A stretch of DNA of 64,000 nucleotides from Gammaproteobacteria bacterium (GTDB lineage: Bacteria; Pseudomonadota; Gammaproteobacteria; Steroidobacterales; Steroidobacteraceae): positions 1-64,000 of the forward strand of contig PLUE01000028.1 in the NCBI GenBank assembly GCA_003164785.1. Reading direction: 5' to 3'. Positions 33,527-41,170 of this stretch are shown here, one piece after another. The notes beneath the pieces are model-generated. The model saw only the letters and a program-made list of their open reading frames with translations. It had not been told where the DNA came from and searched no databases. Positions within the stretch are counted from its first letter, which is position 1. The number at the start of each line of letters is the position of its first letter. Made by a program: the position numbers and the translations under genes.

Positions 33527-34432
33527 TCAGGCAACGCGGCATTGGTCCAAAATCCATCGCCTCAATTCTTGCAGGTCTTCGCGCGTATCGTCCTCGGGCC
33601 GGTGCAGCAACACGTAATTTTCGTTGGTGGTCAACTCGGCGTCGAACAATTTCACCAGGCTGCCGGCGGCGAAGCGATCGGCCGTGAGCTTCGGGGGCAC
33701 GAGGGCGATGCCAATGCCCTGTTCGGCCGCGAGGACCACGGCGGACATGTTGTCCAGGCGGATCAGGCGGTTCGGTGTGATGGGGTTGATTCCCAATGCC
33801 CATGCCCAGCGTTCCCATGCGTCACGTCGCTCCTCGTGCTGCAACAGCGTCATTCCGTTGAGGTCATCGAGCGTGTCGATGGGATGCTCGAGAAGATAAA
33901 ACGGCGAACACGCGGCGACGAAACTTTGTGCAAACAGAGCGTGCGCCGTGAGGCCCTCCCACGGGCCCGTGCCCACGATGATGGATAGGTCGGCTTCGGG
34001 CGGATGGGTCCGGGGTGACGACAGCGTGGTCTCGATGCGGATGTCGGTGTCTTGCCGCTTTTGTGAAAACGCCGATAGCCGCGGCAGGAGCAGTTGATTC
34101 GCGAAGAACGGGGGGACATTCAGACGGATGATCGAACGACCGAAACGTCCCCGCACCTGTTCGGTGACGGATTCGAGCTTTGCAAAAATATCGTTGATAT
34201 GCTCGAGATAGTGCCTGCCTGCATCCGTCAGCGCGAGCGTTCGTATGCCGCGCTCGAACAGCTCGACGCCGAGCTGAGCCTCGAGGGTCTTGATCTGATG
34301 GCTGACGGCGGATGCCGTGACGCACAATTCCTCGGCTGCCGCTTTGAAGCTCCCGAGCTTCGCCGCGACCTGGAAGGTCCTGAGAAACTTGTACGACGGT
34401 AAAGCCATGAGTCGTCGATCTCGTGAAGCCAC
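33527..34432 (-). CDS. LysR-family transcriptional regulator (GcvA-like)
   Basis: 301 residues. The N-terminal winged helix-turn-helix contains FQVAAKLGSFKAAAEELCVTASAVSHQIKTLEAQLGVELF, typical of the GcvA/AmpR branch of LysR proteins. A substrate-binding domain follows (IRLNVPPFFANQLLLPRLSAF, ADLSIIVGTGPWEG, NMSAVVLAAEQGIGIALVPPKL). The start could be the ATG at 34432 or the in-frame ATG 24 bp inside, which begins at MALPSYKFLRTF and fits the family better. Oriented toward the LLM operon; it may control that operon or the hopanoid genes, but no binding site was found. Confidence 0.92.
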   Translation of the reverse strand: MASRDRRLMALPSYKFLRTFQVAAKLGSFKAAAEELCVTASAVSHQIKTLEAQLGVELFERGIRTLALTDAGRHYLEHINDIFAKLESVTEQVRGRFGRSIIRLNVPPFFANQLLLPRLSAFSQKRQDTDIRIETTLSSPRTHPPEADLSIIVGTGPWEGLTAHALFAQSFVAACSPFYLLEHPIDTLDDLNGMTLLQHEERRDAWERWAWALGINPITPNRLIRLDNMSAVVLAAEQGIGIALVPPKLTADRFAAGSLVKLFDAELTTNENYVLLHRPEDDTREDLQELRRWILDQCRVA

Positions 34433-34559
34433 CGGGGAGCCGCTGGTTAAATAATCAGCAATATCCGTGCCAGTTCGAAATTCGGCCCAGGGGGTGGGGC
34501 GGAACCGGGTCGGCGGATTCAGTGCGGCAGTGTCGCACGCCCGCCCGACCCGTGCGCCT

Positions 34560-34746
34560 CAATGTGGCGCAAGTCTCCGTGGAGCGGCGGCGCCGGGATA
34601 TCTGTCCACCCATGGTCAGCCGCGTCATCCGGACGAACTGTCGGGGCACCGCTGCATCAATCATTTCTCCCCGCGCTCCGGCAAGATCTTCGACTGGGTA
34701 TTCGCCAAGAACGGCCGACGCGTTCAGGCTTCGCTGCGTGACGTCA
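34560..34746 (+). pseudogene. Remnant of a second LysR-family regulator
   Basis: Within an open frame (34467-34763), about 60 residues match the middle of a LysR effector domain: PGYLSTHGQPRHPDELSGHR, then CINHFSPRSGKIFDWVF and FAKNGRRVQASLRDV. No helix-turn-helix and no C-terminal half are present. The fragment ends where the convergent DUF2236 gene begins at 34744. The stretch 34433-34743 holds no other gene, so this region looks like a decayed regulator cut off by a rearrangement. Confidence 0.55.
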
Positions 34747-35655
34747 CTTATAAAGGTAGGTGATCGGCAGACCCAGACGAAGGCACGATTGCGCCGCGGG
34801 ACTCTCCGACAAAATGATGCGGTCCGCGAGGCTTCCCGCCAGCTTGACGATGGACCGTTCTCCAACGCGCAGACCATACCGTGAGGTCAGACCCATGCGG
34901 TCGCGAATCCAGTCTGGAATCATGTCGACGGCGGCCCGCACCAACATGCTCTGCATCCATTGAAGCGGACCCGGAAAGGCGGGTGTGTCGCGCATGATTT
35001 GCAGAAACTCGAACAGGATCGGGGACGATTCCAACCGCCCACGCATGCCGTCGAACAGACCCAGGAATTCGGCGCGCGAGGCCGGCACCTCCGGCGCCCC
35101 GTAGAGGCGCGCGACGGGCGCGCCTTCGCGATAAAACGCGTCGAACGCGGCACCGCCGAGGTCATCGACGTAAAGGCTGTACGCATGGGCGAAGCCGAAC
35201 GACGCGGTGGCATGCACCCAGGCCAGCAATTGCGCATCGTTGGCGCAGTAAGCCAATCCCGCGGGCGTCTTCCCGGCCACCTTGGCATGCATGCGGGAAA
35301 TTCCGGCAATCATCGGCTCTGCAATGCTGCGCGCGCCATAGACCGTCACCATCGCCGCCAACCCGGTTCGTTGCAGCCGGCGCATGGGGTCGTTCCGGAA
35401 CGAAGAGTGTTCCCATACCCCTGTGCGTACGGAGGGTTCTGCCAGCTCGAGAATGACGCCCGCGACCCCTCCCACGAAAAGCGAAATCGGGTTCTTGAAA
35501 ATGCGCCACGAAACGGAGTCCGGCGGCACCAGCGCCGGCTCGGCGCGAGGGCGCGCGAAGTCGATTCGTATGCCGCCCGGGGCATGCAGCAGGCCGCCGG
35601 CGGCGGCGTTCAGGCTCCGCTGCAAGCTGGTGGGAAGGCGAATGATGGACAGCAC
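34744..35655 (-). CDS. MpaB/DUF2236 family oxygenase-like protein
   Basis: 303 residues of the DUF2236 family, related to MpaB-type and latex-clearing heme oxygenases that cleave or oxidise terpenoid chains. Typical segments are WRIFKNPISLFVGGVAGVILELAEP near 48, WEHSSFRNDPMRRLQRTG, and the histidine-bearing block LLAWVHATASFGFAHAYSLYV near 145. Whether it binds heme cannot be shown here. It starts 6 bp after the stop of the HpnL-like gene, so it is the last gene of the hpnJ-hpnI-flippase operon. This suggests that it acts on a hopanoid or other isoprenoid; that is inference from context. Confidence 0.82.
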   Translation of the reverse strand: MLSIIRLPTSLQRSLNAAAGGLLHAPGGIRIDFARPRAEPALVPPDSVSWRIFKNPISLFVGGVAGVILELAEPSVRTGVWEHSSFRNDPMRRLQRTGLAAMVTVYGARSIAEPMIAGISRMHAKVAGKTPAGLAYCANDAQLLAWVHATASFGFAHAYSLYVDDLGGAAFDAFYREGAPVARLYGAPEVPASRAEFLGLFDGMRGRLESSPILFEFLQIMRDTPAFPGPLQWMQSMLVRAAVDMIPDWIRDRMGLTSRYGLRVGERSIVKLAGSLADRIILSESPAAQSCLRLGLPITYLYK

Positions 35656-35661
35656 GCCGAC

Positions 35662-36639
35662 TTACGCCTGCACGCGGCTGTCGAGTCGCCGACCTTCCAT
35701 CCACTGCCAGGATACGAGCGATGCAAGGCCCCACAGCACCTCCCTCATTCGCTTGACCATCGAGATCGCCAGTCCGAGTTCGCCGCCGATTCCGAGCACA
35801 TGCCCAAACAACACCAGGCCGGCTTCCTGCACTCCCAGGCCCGCCGGAATCACGAATGCCACGTGCCGCACGGCCTGCGTCATGCTCTCCAGGGCGATGG
35901 CCGCAGTGATGCTGACCGGGTGGCCAAACAACTTCAACGCGAACCAGATTTCAAACGAGGCCGAGACCAGCGCCACGAATTGCAGAAAACCTGCGCCCAG
36001 CAGAATCGGCCGATGAAGCGACGCACGCAGTTCATGGTCCAAGGACGCGGCGCCCCGGGACATCGCGCTCATGCCGATCAGCGGCCGCAGCAATTTCTGC
36101 AGCCGCTCGAACACCGAGCCATGACGCAACAGCATGAAGGTCACGACCGGTATCGGCAGGCTCAAGACGAATGCAAGGACGAAGCTGCGGTATTCTCCGC
36201 CGCTTGGGCCCAGACCGACCAGAAGGGCCAAGCCCAACGCGGTAAACAGGTAGGCCACGATCAATGTCAGCACGATCTCGGCAATCACCGTGGCGCTCAC
36301 GGGCGCGGTGGCAAGTCCGCGCCACCGCACCAGCCGGATTCCCACCACGCTGCCGCCCACGCTGGCCACCGGCAGGAGACGGTCGACCGCTTCCCGGACG
36401 CTCGTCACCCAGAACAGGTACGCGAGCCCGGCCCGATGGAATGGGTCGTAGGGGCGCAGAAGCGCCAGCCATCCGATGGCATAGAGCAAAAAGAACAGCG
36501 CGCGATACGGCAGCAGCCAGAGCAACGGGGCGCCCGCCAACTGCAGGGTGGCGATGATCGCCGCGCCATCCGCGCGCGCGATGAGGATGAGCAGCAGCCC
36601 GAGGCCCAGCAGTCCGCCGACATAGGTCGCTGTTTTCAA
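35662..36639 (-). CDS. HpnL-like flippase-like membrane protein
   Basis: 325 residues with about eight predicted membrane helices (YVGGLLGLGLLLILIARADG, VIAEIVLTLIVAYLFTALGLALLVGLG, FVLAFVLSLPIPVVTFMLL and others). Family phrases are LLPVASVGGSVVGIRLVRWRG and VRHVAFVIPAGLGVQEAGLVLFG, typical of the LPG-synthase-TM/flippase-like superfamily and of HpnL, associated with hopanoid genes. It probably moves hopanoid intermediates across the inner membrane; direct function is not known. Its start overlaps the 3' end of hpnI by 4 bp. Confidence 0.85.
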   Translation of the reverse strand: MKTATYVGGLLGLGLLLILIARADGAAIIATLQLAGAPLLWLLPYRALFFLLYAIGWLALLRPYDPFHRAGLAYLFWVTSVREAVDRLLPVASVGGSVVGIRLVRWRGLATAPVSATVIAEIVLTLIVAYLFTALGLALLVGLGPSGGEYRSFVLAFVLSLPIPVVTFMLLRHGSVFERLQKLLRPLIGMSAMSRGAASLDHELRASLHRPILLGAGFLQFVALVSASFEIWFALKLFGHPVSITAAIALESMTQAVRHVAFVIPAGLGVQEAGLVLFGHVLGIGGELGLAISMVKRMREVLWGLASLVSWQWMEGRRLDSRVQA

Positions 36640-37796
36640 GACGCTCGTCGCATCACACCGCGCGCGTCGACATCGAATTCACCGCCGCGCCATATGATCC
36701 GCGAAGTGAAAAAACTGCGAAGCCACACCCAGCACAGCAGCATGTCCCGCACGGGAAGCAGCCAGAGGTCCGCAAGCAGCGAGCGGCCGTCACGCAGTCG
36801 ATGGATGAAATGCAGGGCCAGCCGCGCCATGACTGCCGTCCAGAAGAGCGCCTTCGCGGCGCCGGGATCCCAGGCCTCGGCGTTCGCGAGAGCTGCACCT
36901 ATACAGGCGAGCGGCAGGCTGAAGGTCAGGAACATCCACCGAAAACTTAAGGGGCGCAGGACGCGGATGGTGCTCATCCAGCGCACTTCATGCGAGGTGA
37001 GCGACTCCACGCACGGTTCGTGGTGCGCGCCCCTTACGAGATAGGGCGACAGCACGATGTTCAAGCCGAGATTGCGAACGAGTTCGCCAATCCGGTAGTC
37101 GTCCGCCAAATCATTCGCGATTGCCGAGAGGCCTCCGATGACCTCCAGCGTGTCACGTCTCATGCCCACGGTTTGGCCGGACACGTAGCCCTGGTATCCG
37201 AACATCGAGGTCAGCAGCACCGACGGCACGTACCACTCGTTGATATACATAGCCCCGAGCCGCGACCAGATCGTCGGCGTCGGTACACCCCGGTATACAC
37301 AGGTCACCAGGCCGACTCGACGATCCGCCAACGGCGCGGTCACGAGAGACAGGTAATCGGACCCCACCGATGCATCGCTGTCCGCCATGACCAGCAGGTC
37401 GTGTTGCGCGCCGGGCAGCATGTTGATCAAGTTGCTGACCTTGTAGTTCGTCCCGTGCAGTTGCGAGTTGACCACCAGTTCCATCGGCACGGCGGGAAAT
37501 TCCTCCATCAACCGCGCCACCACGTTGCACGCCGGATCGCTGCGATCGCGCACCCCGAAGACGATTTGGTACTGCGGATAATCCTGCGTGCAAAAGGAGC
37601 GAAGTTGCTCGTACAAGCCCGGTTCCGCGCCGCAAAGCGGCTTGAGCACCGAGACCGGCGGCAGTGTCTCTCCCTGCCGCGGCCGGCGCCGGGCTCTCCA
37701 GAATAGTATCCCGATCACGTTCAAGCTTGCGTAGCCGGCCGCGAACAGAAGAGCTGCGAAGCCGACAACCGTCATGAGCCGATGAATGGTTGGCAT
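36636..37796 (-). CDS. hpnI: Hopanoid biosynthesis glycosyltransferase HpnI
   Basis: 386 residues, family-2 glycosyltransferase. In studied bacteria HpnI adds N-acetylglucosamine to bacteriohopanetetrol in the route to cyclitol-ether hopanoids. An N-terminal membrane helix (VVGFAALLFAAGYASLNVIGI) precedes the GT-A domain with PPVSVLKPLCGAEPGLYEQL, the metal-binding DSDASVG near 138, and GYQGYVSGQTVGMRRDTLE. Two or three membrane helices follow. Length is normal. It lies 28 bp after hpnJ and overlaps the flippase gene. Confidence 0.9.
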   Translation of the reverse strand: MPTIHRLMTVVGFAALLFAAGYASLNVIGILFWRARRRPRQGETLPPVSVLKPLCGAEPGLYEQLRSFCTQDYPQYQIVFGVRDRSDPACNVVARLMEEFPAVPMELVVNSQLHGTNYKVSNLINMLPGAQHDLLVMADSDASVGSDYLSLVTAPLADRRVGLVTCVYRGVPTPTIWSRLGAMYINEWYVPSVLLTSMFGYQGYVSGQTVGMRRDTLEVIGGLSAIANDLADDYRIGELVRNLGLNIVLSPYLVRGAHHEPCVESLTSHEVRWMSTIRVLRPLSFRWMFLTFSLPLACIGAALANAEAWDPGAAKALFWTAVMARLALHFIHRLRDGRSLLADLWLLPVRDMLLCWVWLRSFFTSRIIWRGGEFDVDARGVMRRAS

Positions 37797-37824
37797 GGGA
37801 GCCCTGGGTGGCCGATGTGTCGCT

Positions 37825-39282
37825 TTAGGCCTGGTGTGCCCGCAGGAAGCGAAAGAACTCGACGCCTTCGCGGAGCCGCCGCGTCATCATGTCCCAGCTC
37901 GTGAGCATTTCCTTGACGATCTCCCAGATCTTGCCGGGCCGGAAGTAGAAGCGCTTGTAGAAGATCTCCATGCTGTGAAAGATCTCTTCTTTCGACAGAT
38001 GCGGATAGCTGATCGCGGCCAGCTGCACACCCTTGTCGTTGACGAGATTGACCGCGTCGTTCTCGAGCAGCCAGCCGTTGTCGACGGCCTGCTTGTACAA
38101 GGTCGTTCCAGGATACGGCGCCGCCAGCGACACCTGGATGGTATGCGGGTTGATCTCCTTGGCAAATCTGATCGTCTTCTCGATCGTCGCGCTCGTTTCG
38201 CCGGGCAGTCCGAGGATGAATGTGCCGTGGATCAGAATCCCGAGTTTGCGGCAATCGCTCGTGAAACGCCGCGCGATATCGGTGCGCAGGCCCTTCTTGA
38301 TGTTGTGCAGAATGTCATCATCGCCGGACTCGTAGCCGACCAACAGCAGCCGCAAGCCGTTGTCCTTCATGATCTTCAACGTCTTGTACGGGACGTTCGC
38401 CTTCGCATTGCAGCTCCACGTGACGCCGAGCTCGCCCATCCCCCGCGCGATCGCTTCGACGCGGGGCAGGCTGGAGGAATCGGTGAAGGTGTCGTCGTCG
38501 AACATGATCTCCTTCACTTCGGGCATGTTCTCCTTGATCCATCGCACCTCCGCGATGACGTTCTCGGCCGAACGCACCCGGTAACGATGTCCGCCGACGG
38601 TCTGGGGCCACAGGCAAAACGTGCATTTCGAGCGGCAGCCGCGTCCGGTATAGAAGCTGACATACGGATGTTTCAGATAACCGATGAAATAGTTCTCGAT
38701 CTTCAAGTCGCGCTTGTATATGGGGGCGACAAACGGCAGGTCGTCCATGTTTTCGAGGATGGGACGGGGCAGGTTGTGAACGATGCGCCCATCGATGCGA
38801 CGGTAGGAGAGACCCAAGATGTCGCGCAAGGGCAGACCCTCGGCGACTTCCCTGCAGGTGTGGTCGAATTCCTCGCGGCACACGAAATCCACCGCCCGTG
38901 TGGCCTTGAGAGACCCCTCCGGATCGACCATGGTCTTCGCGCCGACCATGCCGATGAGGACATCCGGTCGCTCCAGCTTGAGCAGTTCGGCGAATTTGGC
39001 GTCGGTCGGAAACGAGGGGGTGCTGGTATGCATGATGACGAGTTCGTAGCCGCGCGCGATCTCGAGGCTCTCGTCGACCGTGAGTTCGTCCGCCGGGGCG
39101 TCCAGCACCCGCGAGTTCGGGACCAACGCGGCCGGCTGTGCCAACCACGTGGGAAACCAGAATGACTTCACCTCGCGCTTTGCCTGATACCGCGAGCCTG
39201 CGCCGCCGTCGAATCCGTCGAAAGAGGGGGCCTGGAGAAACAGGGTTTTCAGCGGTCGGTTGGTCGCGGTCTCGGAACTCAT
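37825..39282 (-). CDS. hpnJ: Hopanoid biosynthesis B12-binding radical SAM protein HpnJ
   Basis: About 485 residues. HpnJ converts the deacetylated glucosamine-hopanoid to the cyclitol ether by radical chemistry. The N-terminal third is the B12-binding-like half (KTLFLQAPSFDGFDGGAGSR). The [4Fe-4S] motif C-x3-C-x2-C is GCRSKCTFC near residues 213-221. SAM-barrel segments are IMFDDDTFTDSSSLPRVEAI and GTFILGLPGETSATI. The ATG at 39282 is chosen because it begins just before the conserved N-terminus; upstream in-frame ATGs exist. First gene of the hpnJ-hpnI-hpnL-like-DUF2236 operon, facing hpnK across a regulatory region. Confidence 0.9.
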   Translation of the reverse strand: MSSETATNRPLKTLFLQAPSFDGFDGGAGSRYQAKREVKSFWFPTWLAQPAALVPNSRVLDAPADELTVDESLEIARGYELVIMHTSTPSFPTDAKFAELLKLERPDVLIGMVGAKTMVDPEGSLKATRAVDFVCREEFDHTCREVAEGLPLRDILGLSYRRIDGRIVHNLPRPILENMDDLPFVAPIYKRDLKIENYFIGYLKHPYVSFYTGRGCRSKCTFCLWPQTVGGHRYRVRSAENVIAEVRWIKENMPEVKEIMFDDDTFTDSSSLPRVEAIARGMGELGVTWSCNAKANVPYKTLKIMKDNGLRLLLVGYESGDDDILHNIKKGLRTDIARRFTSDCRKLGILIHGTFILGLPGETSATIEKTIRFAKEINPHTIQVSLAAPYPGTTLYKQAVDNGWLLENDAVNLVNDKGVQLAAISYPHLSKEEIFHSMEIFYKRFYFRPGKIWEIVKEMLTSWDMMTRRLREGVEFFRFLRAHQA

Positions 39283-39325
39283 TGGCGGTCTCATCATTAG
39301 GTGTGGTGTGGAATCGACCGCGTGC

Positions 39326-39348
39326 CGCCGAATTGTAACAATTCGGCG
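39326..39348. promoter_or_regulatory. Perfect 10-bp palindrome in the hpnJ/hpnK intergenic region
   Basis: Inverted repeat CGCCGAATTG (39326-39335), spacer TAA, CAATTCGGCG (39339-39348), no mismatch. It lies 44-66 bp upstream of the hpnJ start. It could be an operator for a dimeric regulator or an RNA hairpin in the hpnJ leader. No known consensus was recognised. Confidence 0.6.
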
Positions 39349-39359
39349 CCGCAATCTAG

Positions 39360-39374
39360 CTTTGTAAGGCAAAG
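39360..39374. promoter_or_regulatory. CTTTG-N5-CAAAG box, site 1 (hpnJ/hpnK)
   Basis: CTTTG, TAAGG, CAAAG, followed by TATAAC. It is the first of three intergenic copies in this window with the extended core CTTTGTA-N2-R-CAAAGT. It sits between the divergent hpnJ and hpnK genes, where a dimeric regulator could control both. The TATAAC directly after it could be a -10 box of hpnK. Confidence 0.6.
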
Positions 39375-39495
39375 TATAACGTAACTGGCGATGACGCAAG
39401 CCGGCATGACGCACGTCGCTTGTGTTCCTCCGGGGATTGAGTGTACTTTGTTAATCCGGGCGCCTCAATGCGTGCCACCGAACTCGAATCACGCG

Positions 39496-40593
39496 ATGTA
39501 CAAGAGCGCCAAGGTCCGCGCTGATGAGAGGTTTTTGATCGTCACGGCCGACGATTTCGGCCTCCACCAAGCGGTGAATGAAGCCGTCGAGCAGGCGAAC
39601 CGCGCGGGTGTTTTATCCGCAGCCAGCTTGATGATGGGTTCGCCTGCCACCGCCGATGCGGTACGCCGGGCTCGGCGGCTTCCCCGGCTTCGGGTGGGGT
39701 TGCATATCGTGCTCGCGGACGGAACGGCGACCCTGGCGCCGGAACTCATTCCGGCTCTCGCCGACTCGAACGGTCGCATGAACGGTCGCATGTTCGTCAA
39801 TTCGGTGCGTTTCGTTCTGCGACCGAGCATCCGCAGACAACTGGAGGCGGAGATTCGCGCGCAGTTCGCCGCCTTTGCCAAGACCGGCCTCGAGTTCGAT
39901 CACGTCAATGTGCATAAGCACTTCCATATGCATCCGACGCTGCTGGGGATGATTCTGCGCATCGGCCGCGACTATGGACGCCCCGCCATGCGCATCCCGG
40001 ATGAGCCGTTGTGGGTTGCGCTGCACGAAAGGCGGTGGTCGTCCGCGGCTGGCGGCCTGCTGCTCAAGCCGTGGACCGCGCTCATGCGTCAGCGCGTGCG
40101 TGCGGCGGCCGTGGCGTCCAACGATGCGGTGTTCGGTATCGCGGCGAGCGGCGCGATGACGGAGACCGCGTTGCTCGCCGTCGTCCAGCGTTTGCCGGCG
40201 GGCGTGAGCGAGATTTACTTGCACCCCGCCACGGAGCAGGGCGCTGAAATCGCGCCGTCCATGACGGGATATCGTCATGTCGACGAGTACATGGCCCTGA
40301 TGAGTCCACGCGTGCGCGCGGCGATCGGCGCTGCCCGATGCGGGTGCGGTGGATACTCGGACATCCCGCAGACGCTGCGCACGCGCGCTGCGCGAGAGTC
40401 AGCGCCCGTCCCACCGCAGCGGTGCCGCGTCGCGGTATCCGGCATGCAGGACACCCGCAACGAGCAATTGACCGAGGCCGAACGGGATCCCCATTTCCCA
40501 CGGGAAGAGGGCTCTGGTCTGCGCGCCGACCACCAGGCAGCCGGTTCCGCACATGGTGTACCAGATGCCGACGACGAAGATCCGGCCTGGTAG
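39496..40593 (+). CDS. hpnK: Hopanoid biosynthesis deacetylase HpnK (YdjC-like), with an unusual C-terminal extension
   Basis: The conserved part is about 290 residues: FLIVTADDFGLHQAVNEAVE (metal-binding Asp pair), VGLHIVLADGTA, FDHVNVHKHFHMHPTLL (metal-binding histidines), and GVSEIYLHPATEQGAE. HpnK removes the N-acetyl group added by HpnI. After VRAAIGAARCGCGGYSDI (ending near 40368), where homologues normally stop, the frame runs on for about 75 residues with no hydrophobic or family-like features, overlapping the antisense gene at 40399 by 195 bp. A lost stop codon or sequencing error is likely. ATG at 39496 is chosen because the family N-terminus begins there; the upstream frame is poor. 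Confidence 0.88.
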   Translation: MYKSAKVRADERFLIVTADDFGLHQAVNEAVEQANRAGVLSAASLMMGSPATADAVRRARRLPRLRVGLHIVLADGTATLAPELIPALADSNGRMNGRMFVNSVRFVLRPSIRRQLEAEIRAQFAAFAKTGLEFDHVNVHKHFHMHPTLLGMILRIGRDYGRPAMRIPDEPLWVALHERRWSSAAGGLLLKPWTALMRQRVRAAAVASNDAVFGIAASGAMTETALLAVVQRLPAGVSEIYLHPATEQGAEIAPSMTGYRHVDEYMALMSPRVRAAIGAARCGCGGYSDIPQTLRTRAARESAPVPPQRCRVAVSGMQDTRNEQLTEAERDPHFPREEGSGLRADHQAAGSAHGVPDADDEDPAW

Positions 40594-41025
40594 GTGTCTC
40601 GAGGACGCGAAGACGCCCAGGCTGAACAAAAGCTGCCACAGTCCCGGCAGCATCCACGCGTTTTGGGGCGCGACGGGAACGAGCACTGCCGTCAAAACCA
40701 TCCCGACGAAGATCGGCGGGAGGAATTGTCCGGCGGCCCGGAGGAGCATCTTGTTGGCCAGGGCCGAATGCAGCCGCCGGGCTCGATGCAATGCCTCCGA
40801 GGTCGTCAGCGCGACCGAAACGGCCGCCGTCAGAATCCAGGACAGCAAATAGCTCCGAAAGTCGGGGGTGATGGTCGGCCATCGCCATTCGGCGACGCTC
40901 ACGCCCAAGGCGATGACGCCCGAGGCCGAGATGGAGGCGGGTCCAAATCCATGGAATTCCGTGCTGCGCGCGAGATGAACGCTCAGGCAGCGCATGTGCG
41001 CCAGGGTTTGGTCGACACTTGCCAT
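40399..41025 (-). CDS. Four-helix membrane protein, paralogue of the gene at 41171
   Basis: 208 residues from the ATG at 41025, with about four hydrophobic helices (SASGVIALGVSVAEWRW, LLSWILTAAVSVALTTSEAL, FLPPIFVGMVLTAVLVPVAP, IFVVGIWYTMCGTGCLVVGA). It is colinear with the divergent gene at 41171 (shared MLPGLW, FSLGVFAS, GIPFGLGQLLVAGVL). An upstream in-frame start at 41082 would put the CTTTG-N5-CAAAG box inside the coding region, so the inner ATG is preferred. Function unknown; the pair is linked to a PF13601-type winged-helix regulator. Its 3' end overlaps the hpnK extension. Confidence 0.8.
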   Translation of the reverse strand: MASVDQTLAHMRCLSVHLARSTEFHGFGPASISASGVIALGVSVAEWRWPTITPDFRSYLLSWILTAAVSVALTTSEALHRARRLHSALANKMLLRAAGQFLPPIFVGMVLTAVLVPVAPQNAWMLPGLWQLLFSLGVFASSRHLPGRIFVVGIWYTMCGTGCLVVGAQTRALFPWEMGIPFGLGQLLVAGVLHAGYRDAAPLRWDGR

Positions 41026-41042
41026 AACTTGACACCCACTAA

Positions 41043-41057
41043 CTTTGTATAACAAAG
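41043..41057. promoter_or_regulatory. CTTTG-N5-CAAAG box, site 2 (divergent membrane-protein genes)
   Basis: CTTTG, TATAA, CAAAG, with flanks extending the palindrome to ACTTTG...CAAAGT. It lies 18 bp upstream of the minus-strand gene start, overlapping a TATACT that could be its -10 box, and about 115 bp upstream of the plus-strand paralogue. It matches sites at 39360 and 45666. Overlap with the likely -10 suggests repression. Confidence 0.65.
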
Positions 41058-41129
41058 TATACGTCGCGGGCGCGCCCGGCAAGTCCCGGGGCCGGACGGG
41101 GATGAATAAGGTTATTTTGATAATTCGCC

Positions 41130-41135
41130 TATAAT
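41130..41135 (+). promoter_or_regulatory. Possible -10 box for the gene at 41171
   Basis: TATAAT at 41130-41135 in an AT-rich stretch, 35 bp before the start codon. No good -35 hexamer is seen at 16-18 bp upstream, so the promoter may need an activator or be weak. Confidence 0.4.
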
Positions 41136-41170
41136 CCCGCCCAGTCGTCGCTCCATTTCATCGAGAGGCT

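Noticed and set aside
33283..33687. Plus-strand frame of 134 codons near the TetR remnant
   Set aside because: Arg/Pro-rich shadow in another frame; the TetR-like similarity is only in the frame 33290-33514.
34960..37044. Long plus-strand frame antisense to the hopanoid genes
   Set aside because: Gln/His/Arg-rich shadow sequence with no family motif, opposite well-supported DUF2236, flippase and hpnI genes.
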